Assembly (NCBI RefSeq): GCF_012489685.1
Contig: NC_080046.1
Location: 37,473,176 to 37,537,175, forward strand
Length of the DNA: 64,000 nt
Source: Lotus japonicus
Lineage: Eukaryota; Streptophyta; Magnoliopsida; Fabales; Fabaceae
Reading direction: 5' to 3'
The position numbers and the translations under genes were made by a program. Under the pieces are notes generated by a model, which saw only the letters and a program-made list of their open reading frames with translations, was not told the DNA's origin and did not search any database. Below, piece by piece: positions 23,738 through 34,472 of this stretch; position 1 is the first letter of the stretch, and each line of letters begins with the position of its first letter.

Positions 23738-24459
23738 GAACTTGTAAGGCCCGAGTTTTAGGCTTATGTTAAGTGAATAAACTTTTTATTCACGATTAGG
23801 GTTGATGTAATGTGAAGGGAAACCTGAACGAAAGTTTATTAAATGAAATATATTTATGAAGGAGAAAGTTCAGGAAAAGTTCAAGGATTTCATTATGATC
23901 GATAAAAGTTATAGCACGAACGTTTTACGCTTAAACCTAGGTCAGAAACCCTAGTATATAGCTAATTTTCACTTTTAGGCACGCTGGCAGTTAATTCCAA
24001 AAATCTTCAGAGAAATGTTAGAATTTCTCTTCTTCCATATATAACAATCGTTTCGAGGCGAAACTCTAGGATCTACGAACGTCCGATTCCAATCATCGGA
24101 AGTTTGCCGAAACCGAATCCCTGGTATTTCAAAACCCTAGAATTTCCCGACTTTGAGGACTTTATCTATTCAGAGCTTCAAATGAATATTCCACACGCGT
24201 ACACCCATTTCTCTTGATGATTTCAATCTTTCTTCAGAAGGAAGTTTTCCATTCCGACATTCGAGGCAAAAAGCAACTTATCGGGTAAAATAGTTTTACA
24301 CCGACTTTGCACCGACTTTGCATTAGTTGCCAAAAATACAAGGAGACATCTTCTTAGCTTGGGAATTCCTTTGCCAAAACCTATCTTAGAATTCATGGTG
24401 AATGACGCCGGAAAAATCGGATTCGCGGAACTTTCATTTTCCCGCGAATTTCCACCTTC

Positions 24460-24467
24460 TATATATA
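24460..24467 (+). promoter_or_regulatory. TATA box of the C 5' LTR
   Basis: TATATATA in CCTTCTATATATAGC, equivalent to the TATAAATA of family I LTRs; the counterpart in the 3' LTR is at 42216-42223. Confidence 0.65.
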
Positions 24468-25282
24468 GCAAACAAAGGAAGAAAAAACACAATTTTCCTC
24501 CATTTTCTCTCCTCTAAACTGCGGCCAAGAACAAGGAAGAAGGAAGAAGAGTTTTTCTTCATCGTTTGCTTGATCGTCGATCAATCAGTTGCTACTTCAA
24601 GGTTTCGAGGTATAGTCGCTAATCCTTACCTCCGATCGCTTTTTCCATAGCTTTTCCGTAGAGTTTTCTGAGCGGATAGTTTATGGGTTTTTGCAAAACT
24701 ATCCTGAATCTTTCATTTCTGATTCTAAACCTCTTCTATGTATGCCCAAGATCACTTCTGCCGGATTAGATTTTCCGTTATGTCACCGGAATTCCGCCGG
24801 AATCAATTTGAACCTAAAATACCCATTTTATGTAGTTTTTGAGTAAAGTTCCAATCTTTAGGCTGTAAACTATCGCCTTAGCTTAGTGCTAGTAGGATTA
24901 GTTGTCATAAACGTCGTTGGTGACGTCCCTGCAAAATTTTATTTTTGGGATTTCAGTTTTGAAAATCCTAAGTTAAAAATCATGACCAAAATACCCCTGC
25001 GACAGTTTTTGATCCGATAATTTTTCCGAGTTCAGAATACCCTTAGTTACGGCTTATGAAAGCATAGGAACCAAGTTTGATCGAAGAAAAATCGAACCCT
25101 ACAATTACCTATAGTGGCCGAGAGCTATTAAGGGGGAGGAAGAAATTTCCTTTTCCGAAAACTTGTCTTTTCGCGCTAGATTATCGTACCTTAGAGTATA
25201 GATTACTTCGAGTAACCTTAGTAAGTATCGATAGCTTAGTTTCCGATAGATTCTGATTGATTTTTGTGGTTTTGTTCTAAAG

Positions 25283-25360
25283 GTGATTTTGAGGAATTTC
25301 CTGAGGATCAACACCTTGCTTGTGAAGAAGAGTTTGAAGTTTTTGCTGGAGAACCTTCAG
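25283..25360 (+). other. 78-nt exon-like block in the C LTR
   Basis: Preceded by a pyrimidine-rich acceptor-like TTTTGTTCTAAAG and followed by a near-consensus donor CAG|GTGAGG. It is open in one frame and gives an acidic peptide (starts DFEEFPEDQ). Blocks of exactly the same length and frame occur in A, E and F. Confidence 0.5.
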
Positions 25361-25994
25361 GTGAGGGCTTCTCACTGAATCTCTAGTTAATGCTTAGGGT
25401 CGATATTTCGACATTGTTTACTGTTTATGCACTGAGATTGTGTGTGATTGAAAATGTTTTCTGAGGCTTCGGCTGACAATGTAGATGATTCATCTACTGA
25501 ATGTTTTTGAAGATTGACTTACATGCTATGTGCTATGTGGGTAATCTAGGATGTGTGGTGCATGCTTTATATGCTAAGTGCTAAGTGTTTATGATGCGAT
25601 TTATTGATATATGACATGTTGTTGATTGTGATGATTTAAATATGCTTTACACTGAAAATCTGAGATTCTGAATGGTGAGAATAGCGGGCAGGTCATGCCG
25701 ATTTTATTTTGAGAGTTTTGAGAAAGTTTGATAGGACGAACGAGGTTCGGGCCTTGTATAGGGTTTATGGATCGAGACATTCTCTGGAGTCATTTGGGGA
25801 TTCGAAGATCCCGAGAACTTATAGGAATTGCGATAAGACTAAAAAAAGATATTATTTTGAAAAGAAAATTCATAAGACATTAAACAACCTCTAAATCTTT
25901 AAGTAAGGGTAATAATCTCGAAAGAAGGCTTTGGATGAAAATCATAGTATGGAAAACGAGAAGTGTCGTTGGATCCAAGTGTTGAGTCTGTTGT

Positions 25995-26150
25995 TGTTGT
26001 GCTGTTGGAGCAGCGTTGGTTGTTGTGCTGTTAGAGCAGCGTTGGTTGTTGTGCTGTTGGAGCAGCGATGTTGTTGGGCTATCCTGGGGATAAGTCCGGG
26101 GAACCGTTAGTTCCCGAGTATGTAATACTCTTGTGCTGTTGGAGCAGCGA
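25995..26150 (+). repeat. 26-bp hairpin repeats in the C 5' LTR
   Basis: GCTGTTGGAGCAGC (stem GCTG/CAGC) at 26001, 26027, 26053 and 26135; the first three are spaced exactly 26 bp apart. The second copy has TTAGAG in the loop, while all four are TTGGAG in the 3' LTR (43740-43910). A perfect GAGTAT-GTA-ATACTC hairpin lies at 26116-26130 and GGGAAC-CGTTA-GTTCCC just before it. Confidence 0.8.
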
Positions 26151-26454
26151 TGTGTGTTGTGAAGTGTGTCTTTTGTCGCAGAATCGACTTTGCCTTAGGG
26201 TAAGATTTTAGAGACTTTAATTTACCTAGAACACGTGGCGACGTGTCGAGTGAGATCGGAGACGTTGGTTGACTAATCATTTTGCATACATGCAACATTA
26301 ATGAGGTATTAACACAGGACGTACTCTGGACCTCGTCGGTTTCCAAAATGGTCATAAGACCCGGAATGCCGTGAAAGAGCGTTTGTAGACGTCTCTTGTA
26401 GCAGACCGAAATGGCAGACCTACGGGTTACGGCTGATCTGGCTACCTTGGTTTG

Positions 26455-26665
26455 GTGTAAGAGACACGCGGGCGGAAATGGTCCCACCGTTGCTGGTGCT
26501 AGGATTGATCCGTTGATGTCCATCCCAGAGGCACGCGAGCGGAAATGGTCCCACCGTTGCTGGTGCTAGGATTGACTCGTTGTTGTCCATACCTTTGCTT
26601 GGTGTAAGAGGCACGCGGGCAGAAATGGTCCCACCGTTGCTGGTGCTAGGATTGATCCGTTTTGA
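26455..26665 (+). repeat. Three tandem repeats of about 74 bp in the C 5' LTR
   Basis: Each unit contains CACGCGGGCGGAAATGG (or near variants) followed by CACC-GTTGCT-GGTG, a possible hairpin, and GCTAGGATTGA. G carries a single diverged unit near 207-282, with AACAC...GTGTT in place of CACC...GGTG. The 3' LTR copy is at 44211-44421. Confidence 0.8.
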
Positions 26666-26967
26666 TGCCCATCCGTTCCGGATTGCATATTGGTTGACTG
26701 GGTTAACCTGCATACATATCACGCAACATGCATACTGACTTAGTTGATGAGTGTGGTTGCTATTTGATAAACTTACTTGGAACATGCTAAATGTTATTAT
26801 TGTCATTATGATTTGGTGGAACATGCAACCCTAGGAATGATATCTCTAGTTATAAGCCTAAGTGGCTATATATTATTTGTACCTATTGGGTTTATTATCT
26901 ACATAGTTCTTTAGAGTTGACCCTCGCGTCTTCTGTGTGTGTTTTGGCGGACAACGCCTTTTGTCAG

Positions 26968-27051
26968 ATGAGTATTGCGGACTGGTTCACCATGGTTTAC
27001 CCTTCGGGGGAAACTAGGTTGGGATGCTGGAACAGGAGCGCGTCGCGGTAG
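26968..27051 (+). pseudogene. Truncated LTR ORF in C
   Basis: 28 codons beginning MSIADWFTMVYPSG, aligned with MSMADWFSTVSPTG of A. The ATG follows CTTTTGTCAG, as in A and G. The frame stops at TAG (27049-27051) and most of the body is deleted. The 3' LTR copy starts at 44724. Confidence 0.5.
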
Positions 27052-27612
27052 CGAGAGGATGACGGATGGTGTACATAGACTAGGTCGTTCTGGATTTCGA
27101 ATTCGGACGACGATCATGCTAGCATGTAGGTTTTGGTGCTGGTGTGAACTCCTCAAGATGGGATTAGTGTAGGAGTAGAGTCTTAGCTCTGAACATCATT
27201 TGTTTCTTTGGGACAGGGTAGCTTCCCACCTATAGCTTTTTGTGTGGTTTCTTTACAGGAATCACAGAGAGTTGGTTGGACTTAGGAGGTCTTGCTTCAG
27301 GCCGATGGGCCAGCTGATTCTCAGTTTTGAGGGATGGTGTTGCGGACACTTCACCTTCATTTTCAGTCTGTACATATTGCCTTCGGGCGTTACACTTTTC
27401 TTTCCGTCACTGGAGGTTTACTCGTGACGAGGTTAGTACTACAGCGGGGGCTGTTTATGTATTATATATTAGTTCTGATTTTGTTATTGTTGGGTTTTAT
27501 TTAATTCAGTCTCGTCTTAGTTATTATCAAAAAAAAATATTCACGTTTCTCCGCATTAAGTTTACTTTTGGTTACTAAAGTGACGCCACCGAAATTGAAG
27601 GGTGTTACATTG

Positions 27613-27624
27613 TGGTATCAGAGC
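27613..27624 (+). promoter_or_regulatory. Primer binding site of element C
   Basis: TGGTATCAGAGC, complementary to initiator methionine tRNA, 3 bp after the 5' LTR end. Confidence 0.9.
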
Positions 27625-27822
27625 ACGGTCGAGTCTTTCGGGAGTTGTTGGGGAATAGGTCTTCTGTGCTAGGTTGTGTGACTCTGCAAAGAGTGAAAAT
27701 TGATTGTCTGCAAGCGATTTTTCGCTTAAAAATTGATTGAAGTTATTGCTTAATCATATTGTATAGTTAAGCTAGATGCTATCTCATGATGAGTACTAAC
27801 TGTTTGTTTAACTTAACAGAAC

Positions 27823-28998
27823 ATGGTGAATACTAACCAACTAGCTGCGATGATGGCCACTATGGCCCAAGCGGTAACAGCGCAGGCCCAAGCGGTAACA
27901 GCACAGGCAAACGATAATGCCATGAGGCGTGCTACTGAAGAAGCACGTGAACAGCATCAGCGCCAGAGGGAAGTCACTCTGGACCAGAACAAAGGCCTCA
28001 ATGACTTCAGGAGGCAAAACCCACCAAAGTTCTCTGGTGGTACTGATCCAGACGCAGCGGATCTCTGGATCCAGGAAATCGAGAAGATTTTCGGTGTTCT
28101 GCAGACTGTAGAGGGTGCCAAGGTGGGCATGGCGACTTATCTTCTGCTGGGAGATGCTGAATACTGGTGGAAGGGCACCAGGGGGATCATGGAAGCTAAC
28201 CATGAAGAAATTAACTGGAACTCGTTCCGGACCGCATTCTTGGAAAAGTATTTTCCGACAAGTGCCCGGGATGAGAGGGAGGCGCAGTTTTTGACACTCC
28301 GTCAGGGAGGTATGTCTGTACCGGAATTTGCTTCGAAGCTGGAGTCTTTGGCGAAGCATTTTCAATTCTTTAATGATCATGTTGACGAGCGCTACATGTG
28401 CAAGCGCTTCGTGAATGGACTGAGGCCGGATATTGAGGACTCAGTGAGGCCACTAGGAATCATGCGATTCCAATCAGTGGTGGAGAAAGCCACTGAAGTG
28501 GAGCTGATGAAGAACCGGAGGTTGAACCGGGCTGGAACTGGAGGGCCGATGAGATCAGGTTCTCAAAATTTTCAAGACAAGGGGAAGTTTCAGAGCAGGA
28601 AACCATATCAGCGTCCTGCTGGAGGAGGGATTACTTCAGGATCTTACAGACCCATGACGGGTACTGTTGGCGGTTCTGGAGATCGGACTTTGAACAGGGA
28701 GGTGACCTGTTTCAGATGTGAGAAGCCGGGGCACTATGCTAACGCTTGTCCCGACAAGAGGCCCAAATGCTTTAATTGTAACAGAATGGGGCATAATGCC
28801 GATCAGTGCAGAGCACCCAAGACGGAGCCAACCGTGAACACTGCTCGTGGAAAACGTTCTGCTGCTAAAGCAAGAGTTTACACCATGGACGGTGAGAGAG
28901 CTGAAGGATTTGTCAGAGGAGAGCGCAAGAACGATGGTAACCTTCTAACCAATCTTTCTTATTTCGGTATAATATTGTTCCATTTCTCTCGTAGCGTG
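27823..28998 (+). CDS. gag: Gag of element C, 3' end interrupted by B
   Basis: 392 codons before B. A 21-bp duplication near the start gives AQAVTAQ twice (about 16-29). The retrotransposon-gag domain lies at about 65-235 (YWWKGTRGIM, FLEKYFPTSARDEREAQF), followed by a basic linker and CCHC knuckles near 296 and 316 (CFRCEKPGHYANAC, CFNCNRMGHNADQC). The TGA now ending the frame is made by the first three bases of B's LTR. Without B the frame would meet a stop four codons later (40474-40476), so B shortens Gag by only four residues and changes nothing else. No protease follows. Similar in length and layout to Gag of F. Confidence 0.88.
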
Positions 28999-30209
28999 TG
29001 AAGGTATGAAAAACGGTAGAAAGGGGGGGGGTTTGAATAACGTTTTCAGTACAAAACTACCACCTTAAAGATTTTAACAAATCTTTTCGAGAACTAAGTG
29101 CAAAAGATAGAGATAGAAAAGCACACAAGGATTTTATCCTGGTTCACTTGATAAATCACTCAAGCTACTCCAGTCCACCCGTTAAGGTGATTTCTTCCTT
29201 CTTAGAATGAAGGCAATCCACTAATCAGGTAAGAGTTACAACTGCACTTGAAACCTACAAGTGACTAACAATTACACTGACTTAGCTCACACTAAGATTC
29301 ACTCTCTTAGTCTTCTCTAGGATCCGATCAACCTTGATCTCCTAAAGGAAAATCAAACAACTGTTTGAGGTTGGTGTTTACAAGGGTTTGCTTCTGAATA
29401 AGCTGAGTGTAAACTAAAATAAATTACAAGATGAAAGAAAGCTTAGAATATGTCTTGCGCGTGTGTATTGCTTCAACTTAGTTTCTTAGCCGCTTCTTTC
29501 AATCTTCAGCCTCTATATATACTCCAAGGATTAGGGTTGAGCGTTGCATGGAAATGCTACCGTTGGAGGGCAGTTCTGGAAAATCCAGCTTCTGCTGTGG
29601 CTGAGAACGTTAGGTAGGTCGTCAGGAAGGTACACTTGCTTTTGTACTTGGATAGCGACTTGACCTTTTAACCTAGGAGACTTCTGATCAGAGGAATGCT
29701 TCGTATTGGAACTTGTGAAGCAGGTTGATCAGAGTCAGAGGGAAAGCACAGATCCTCTGACCATTGTATCTTCTGATTCTGAACTCAGAGGGAAGAACAT
29801 GGCCTTCAGAGTTTCTTGCTTCTGGACTTCAGAGTTTCCACTATTCAGCTTCTGGATCTTCAGAGTCTTCTACACCATCGGAACATCTGAACCTTCAGTG
29901 TTTCTTGGTTGTCAGAACTTCTGGATCATCAGAGCTTCTAGCGACTGAGTCCTCATCAGAGTTTGTATAGCTTCAGATCTTCTGAAGCTTTTCCACTGTT
30001 CATACTGAACATGGTGAATGCGAAAGCGTTGCTTGGGTTACCCTTTATACACAGTGCTTCTGATTTGTGTGAAATTGAGTCAGGGTCAGAGCCTGTAAAT
30101 AGCACACTCAGAAAAACACGTTAGAGTACCACAATTGTTCATATCAAAAGGTTAACTTGTAATCATCAAAACATAGAGTTGTACTACTAGATCAAAACTT
30201 GATCTTACA
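28999..30209 (-). repeat. Element B 3' LTR
   Basis: 1211 bp, TGAAGGTATG...GATCTTACA on the plus strand. It is matched by 39248-40456 without visible substitution. Confidence 0.95.
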
Positions 30210-30950
30210 ATCTCCCCCTTTTTGATGATGACAAAACTAAGATTTTTGATGAACAATTCTTAAACATTAAACTGAATTCACTCAGAGTTTAGAGATATAG
30301 AATAAGACTTATCCTGATGTGAATAGTTTATCTTGCTCATTCTGAATTCAAGTCACTGCTTGATTCTGAGCTTAGCTCCCCCTGAATCTAATACTTGATG
30401 AAAACGTTAGTAAAGTCTAGATTCTGAGCTAAATCATATAAGAGTTCAGAGTGAAAAGCTTATGACATAGATGAAAAACGAATAATCAGAGCGCATAAGT
30501 GATCAGAGTCATGGACAAGGTATCAGAGTCTTGGGTATCAGAGTCAACTTAGAATCACTTCAGAAGAAGTGAAATGTATTCCTTGTATTTGCCCAGTGAC
30601 ACATCTATGGTCATGAAGGTGGAACTCTTAAAATCTCCAAAAGAAAAATAAATCACACTAACACATCTTACACATCAAAAACTGGGTTTACTCCCCCTTT
30701 TTGTCATAAGCAAAAAGTGTGGGGTGTGAAAAACTTAGCTTGAAGTACAAGGTACTCCCCCTTAGAGAAGGTCTAAGTTTAAAGACAATGAAAATGATGT
30801 AAGAATCAGAGTTAGGCGATCATAAATAGAAGAGTTAATGCAAGGGATGAACGTTTACCACCGGTCAAGGAGTAAATAGAAGGGTCAGTTACCAAGAACT
30901 TAACCTCGAGAAACTGTAAGAGCATTAACTTTCAGAGAGAAAGTGAAGCC
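30210..30950 (-). other. Spacer of element B with polypurine tract and similar tracts
   Basis: Polypurine tract at 30210-30230 (AAAAAGGGGGAGAT on the element strand). Like-looking tracts lie at about 30374-30384, 30689-30705 and 30754-30763, all kept in D. No sense ORF. It holds the upstream region of the antisense gene. Confidence 0.65.
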
Positions 30951-30958
30951 TATAAAAA
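30951..30958 (+). promoter_or_regulatory. TATA box of the antisense gene in B
   Basis: TATAAAAA in GTGAAGCCTATAAAAACG, 66 bp before the ATG at 31017; D has CTATATAG at the same place. The AGAAAGTGAAGCC just before it is fully conserved between B and D. Confidence 0.55.
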
Positions 30959-31016
30959 CGTTGGAAAGAAAGGTAAGCTTCACACCTCGAATAATATTCA
31001 AAAAAAAAAAAAAAAA

Positions 31017-31409
31017 ATGGCATCATACAGAATGGCATTAGAAGAGCTCAGAAGGAAGGCGTTTGAGGAAGATATGTTCCTCAATATTAGGCATCCCGAT
31101 GGTACAAAGACCATACAAGAGCTGACGAAGACACTGCTTGAAGAAGATCTTGGTCCAGAGATGGAGAAAGATCTGAAGGAGTTCCTCTGCTTCGTGGAAG
31201 AGATTCAGGAGCTTTGCCAGCGGGAGCTGAATCTGCTGGAAGAGAAGGAGACTGTGGAAAAGAGACTCAAGACGACAGAAGATAGTCTAGAAAAAGATGA
31301 TCTGAGCATCAAACTTGGCAACATAGAGTATGCATTGGATCGTCTGGAGAAGGAAAGAGTGGAGCAGCGCCAAGAATGCAGAAGAATGAGGAAGGATCCT
31401 CCATTCTAG
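31017..31409 (+). CDS. Antisense ORF of element B, 130-codon coiled-coil protein
   Basis: Unrecognised family, encoded on the strand opposite to gag-pol, 213 bp beyond the stop of the post-pol ORF and about 0.8 kb from the 3' LTR. Helical and strongly charged (E, K and R dominate). The N-terminus is MASYRMALEELRRKAFEED, a possible coiled coil runs from about 30 to 115 and the end is RRMRKDPPF. Same length as the D copy and 73% identical, with swaps such as K/R, D/E, M/L and V/I. The ATG follows a poly(A) stretch and sits in AAAATGGCA, a good plant context. It is known that some plant LTR retrotransposons carry additional sense or antisense ORFs; I know of no function for this one. Confidence 0.78.
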   Translation: MASYRMALEELRRKAFEEDMFLNIRHPDGTKTIQELTKTLLEEDLGPEMEKDLKEFLCFVEEIQELCQRELNLLEEKETVEKRLKTTEDSLEKDDLSIKLGNIEYALDRLEKERVEQRQECRRMRKDPPF

Positions 31410-31465
31410 ATATAGGGAATAATGTATGATGGAAAGAATTATGATGTAAACATAGAACACTTATG

Positions 31466-31471
31466 AATAAA
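31466..31471 (+). terminator. Poly(A) signal of the antisense gene in B
   Basis: AATAAA in TTATGAATAAAACAGG, 57 bp after the stop and aligned with 20727-20732 in D. Confidence 0.5.
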
Positions 31472-31622
31472 ACAGGTTTTGCAAACATATGTGCCACAAA
31501 TATATATAGATATATGCATATAGAATCACAAATGAACAAATTAAAGTAAGTAAATACGCAGAGTTGAAATAAAACAACGTTAAATAAAAAGGAAAAGGAA
31601 GAAAAAGAAGAGATCCTAAAAA

Positions 31623-34472
31623 CTAAGATTTGTCAGTACGGCGCAGAAGTTCCATCATCATGTGCTTCATCTCAATCAGCATGGATTCATGAGTGTCAAG
31701 ACGTTGTTCCATGATGTCGAGTCTGGATGAGCTTGTCGGAGTAGAGCTGGAAGGAACGTTCTGAGCAGCTTGAGGTTCTGGAATGGAAGCAGAAGCAGCA
31801 GGAGTAAACAGAACTGGTGCAAGTCGCTCTGCCTCAGCCTCAGCTTCAAGACGTTCTGCCTCAAGTCTGGCTTGTTCAGCCTGAGCTGCTGCTTGACGGG
31901 CAGCTTCTTCTTCTTGTTCTTTCTGTCTCTTGGCTTCTTCAATGGCTTCAAGAAGCTTGGTTCTCTGTTCGAGTTCATGAAGAGCCACCCTCCTAGCAAA
32001 CCTTTGCTTTGCAGCCTCAATGCTCTGACTTCCCTCTGCATGCAGGAGCTGCAGCATAACGGGAAACTGAGCCACCAGCCAAGTGCTCAAATCGTTCCAC
32101 TCATCAGCCACATTTTCAGCATTCTCACTGAGGTCAGTCTGACCGTGCACATTGCGGAGCCTCAAGGAGGCTTCATGATTGAAAATATTGATGCACTCAG
32201 AGAGAGATGTGGGTTGAAGGTGAGTATAGGGAATGATGGAGAGGTTGGGTGCAGGAGAGGCTGGGTGATTGCTGCTATGAGCTTCAGAGGCACCTTGTGG
32301 AGAACCAATGTTAATTATGGGAGCATTGGGTTCAGAGGTTCCACGGTGAGGGTCTGAAGTTTCAACCAGAGGGTGAGGTGATCTAACCGAGGATTGGTTA
32401 GATACTGATTGTTCAGGTTCAGGGTCTGGTTGAATTGGCTCTTGTTGGTCAGGGACAGGGTGAGCCTGTTGGACTAAGGGGTCTGCCTCTTGGATAGGAT
32501 TGGCCAAGATAGGTTCATCTGGGTCAACTAGACGTTCAGGTCTAGGGCCAGGATATTGCCTAGGGCTTGGACAGGTAAGGTAATATTCTTCCAAGGCAGA
32601 TACCTTCTCTTTCCTAACCTCCATGAATTTTCTAAGTGATTCAGAGGTATTGGAGGGAGGAGAGTCAAAGACATTGATGGGGAAGGATACAGGTGTGAAG
32701 GCTGATGAAGAGTCTGTATCCGTGGTTCTGACAGCAGGACGTGCTGATGCTCTGGGAGCAGAGTGATCAGACGTTCTGGGTTGTGGTTCTGTTGGTTTGG
32801 GTTCTGGTTGGTTGGGGATGATGGGTTCAGAAGTTAATGAGTCGTATGGAATGGTAAGGAGAGAGGTTGGATCTTCTGACCTAGAGGGTTGGTTCTGAAG
32901 CAAATTCCAGAGTGGTGCTTCAGTAGGAGAAGGTTGAAAGAATGAAGATCTTGGGGAATGTGGTGGAGAGGTGGTTTGTGCGGCTGGCTGGGATTCATGA
33001 ATAGGAGTGAGGGGATTTGAAGAGTGTTGGAGTAAGGCAGAAATTGGGAGTGCATCAAATAAATTCAAATCATCATCAGAGGTAAGTGCAGGCTTACTTG
33101 TATGTGCTGATGATCGAGTCACTCTGGCAGGAGGTTCAGTCCTTCTGACCTCTGCAGCAGCTGGTTCCACCCGAGTAGGCTTCACCACAATTCTGACTTT
33201 CTTCTGCTTCTTCTTTGGAGGACCATCCTCACTATCATCACCATCATCATCATCAGGCTTGCTCTTCGCCTTCTTGACCAGAGGGACATCAGATTCCTCT
33301 GAGGATTCGTCCAGAATCATCTTCCTCTTGGTTTTCTTCTTGGGAGGAGAAGGAAACTCTGGAGCTGGTGGAAGTCTGCTGACGAAATCATCAAGGTCAA
33401 TCTCGAATCCTTGAGCCCTGAGGTCTTCAACGTAGCATCTGATGGCTTCAGGATGGTCTGCTTGAGTCCACAGAGGGTAGTCATTCAGAGGCATTCTTCT
33501 TCCTCTGATCTCAGAAGATGTGTCCTCATGAGCAGGAGCAATCTTCTTCTGGACCAAACCCATCTTCTTCAGAGAGTTGGCAGTGAAGACATCGCTAACA
33601 ATTGTGCTCAAGTCCTCTGTGCAACCAGCATTGATCAAATCTTGCACCAAGTTGCTTTCAATTAGAAAGTCTGAGATCAGCCTCCCAAAAGGGATATATT
33701 TGATGGCTGACTTGATGGAGGAGGTGGTGCGAGACTTCCGGATGCATTCCTTCAAATAGGAGAACAGGAAGTAGGGAAGGCAGATCTTCTCCTTGTCTTG
33801 AATGAAGAACAGCATCGCCTTCTGATTGAAGTTGATGTAGTCTGGAGAACTGCCCTTTGGTCGTTGATTGATGCAGTTGAGCAGGATCTTGTGCCAGACC
33901 CTGAGTTTGGGTTGAAGGTCCATCACTTTGTAGCTCGTCTTGCCCGGTTTGAAAGTGGTGTACAGGGCCTTGTTGACGATGTCCTTGGTTCTGGGTTTCA
34001 GCTTCGATTCCGTCAGTGAGAACCGATACCCATGAGCAGTTTCTGCACCTAGCAGATTCACGAATGACTTCTCCGTGATGATGATCTTCCTACCCAGTAT
34101 GTAAGAAACCACCTGAGTGTCATCACAATCAGCGTGCTTCCAGAATTCCTTTACTAGCTTCTCATACACCGGTCCTCGAAGTCGATTGAAGTAGTTTCCC
34201 CAACCTTGAGCTTGGACTTCAGGACGGAGATCAAACCCATTTGCAGCCAAGTTGTCGAGGTTGAATCTCCATTCTGCAAGGACTTGGAGTTCCTCAGGAG
34301 GAAATACACAGTGAACGGCACAGCCCCGTTCTGCAATAGGAACAATCTCCTCTTGAGCTTGAGCTTGTTCTTGTGCTGGGTTCTCAGAGCCCCGTTGACC
34401 CGTTGCCAACCCGACTACCATGTGAGGAAACTGAGGTGCATCTGCAGTAGATCTTCTGGTTTGTCTCACCAT
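31623..34472 (-). CDS. Post-pol (env-position) ORF of element B
   Basis: 949 codons from the ATG at 34472; the frame is open up to 34628, but the upstream 52 codons are not frame-conserved in D, so MVRQTRRS is the likely start. Order of parts: basic N-terminus; globular domain at about 45-320 (ELQVLAEWRFNL, GWGNYFNRLRGPVYEKL, GRKIIITEKSF, PKLRVWHKILLNCINQRP); lysine-rich segments near 400-450; a long P/S/T/Q-rich low-complexity region; an alanine/glutamate coiled coil near 840-890; and a short helical end. The position matches the env-like ORF of SIRE elements, but no signal peptide, membrane anchor or cleavage site is seen, so an envelope role is not supported. The N-terminal domain recalls the putative plant transposon protein family. 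Confidence 0.82.
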   Translation of the reverse strand: MVRQTRRSTADAPQFPHMVVGLATGQRGSENPAQEQAQAQEEIVPIAERGCAVHCVFPPEELQVLAEWRFNLDNLAANGFDLRPEVQAQGWGNYFNRLRGPVYEKLVKEFWKHADCDDTQVVSYILGRKIIITEKSFVNLLGAETAHGYRFSLTESKLKPRTKDIVNKALYTTFKPGKTSYKVMDLQPKLRVWHKILLNCINQRPKGSSPDYINFNQKAMLFFIQDKEKICLPYFLFSYLKECIRKSRTTSSIKSAIKYIPFGRLISDFLIESNLVQDLINAGCTEDLSTIVSDVFTANSLKKMGLVQKKIAPAHEDTSSEIRGRRMPLNDYPLWTQADHPEAIRCYVEDLRAQGFEIDLDDFVSRLPPAPEFPSPPKKKTKRKMILDESSEESDVPLVKKAKSKPDDDDGDDSEDGPPKKKQKKVRIVVKPTRVEPAAAEVRRTEPPARVTRSSAHTSKPALTSDDDLNLFDALPISALLQHSSNPLTPIHESQPAAQTTSPPHSPRSSFFQPSPTEAPLWNLLQNQPSRSEDPTSLLTIPYDSLTSEPIIPNQPEPKPTEPQPRTSDHSAPRASARPAVRTTDTDSSSAFTPVSFPINVFDSPPSNTSESLRKFMEVRKEKVSALEEYYLTCPSPRQYPGPRPERLVDPDEPILANPIQEADPLVQQAHPVPDQQEPIQPDPEPEQSVSNQSSVRSPHPLVETSDPHRGTSEPNAPIINIGSPQGASEAHSSNHPASPAPNLSIIPYTHLQPTSLSECINIFNHEASLRLRNVHGQTDLSENAENVADEWNDLSTWLVAQFPVMLQLLHAEGSQSIEAAKQRFARRVALHELEQRTKLLEAIEEAKRQKEQEEEAARQAAAQAEQARLEAERLEAEAEAERLAPVLFTPAASASIPEPQAAQNVPSSSTPTSSSRLDIMEQRLDTHESMLIEMKHMMMELLRRTDKS

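Larger units (their letters stand above)
23743..27609 (+). repeat. Element C 5' LTR (family II)
   Basis: 3867 bp, TGTAAGGCC...GTGTTACA. In order it holds a U3, a TATA box (24460-24467), donor-like CGAG|GTATAG, the 78-nt exon-like block (25283-25360), 26-bp hairpin repeats (25995-26150), a GAGTAT hairpin (26116-26130), three 74-bp repeats (26455-26665) and a truncated homologue of the LTR ORF (26968-27051). Confidence 0.93.

Noticed and set aside
23207..23761. 184-codon plus-strand frame opposite the post-pol ORF of D
   Set aside because: It is a shadow of the coding strand, runs into C's LTR, and the B counterpart is broken into short frames. This differs from the antisense ORF at 20283, which has no ORF opposite it.
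31623..34472. Retroviral envelope glycoprotein
   Set aside because: Position only; no signal peptide, membrane segment or glycoprotein features are seen.
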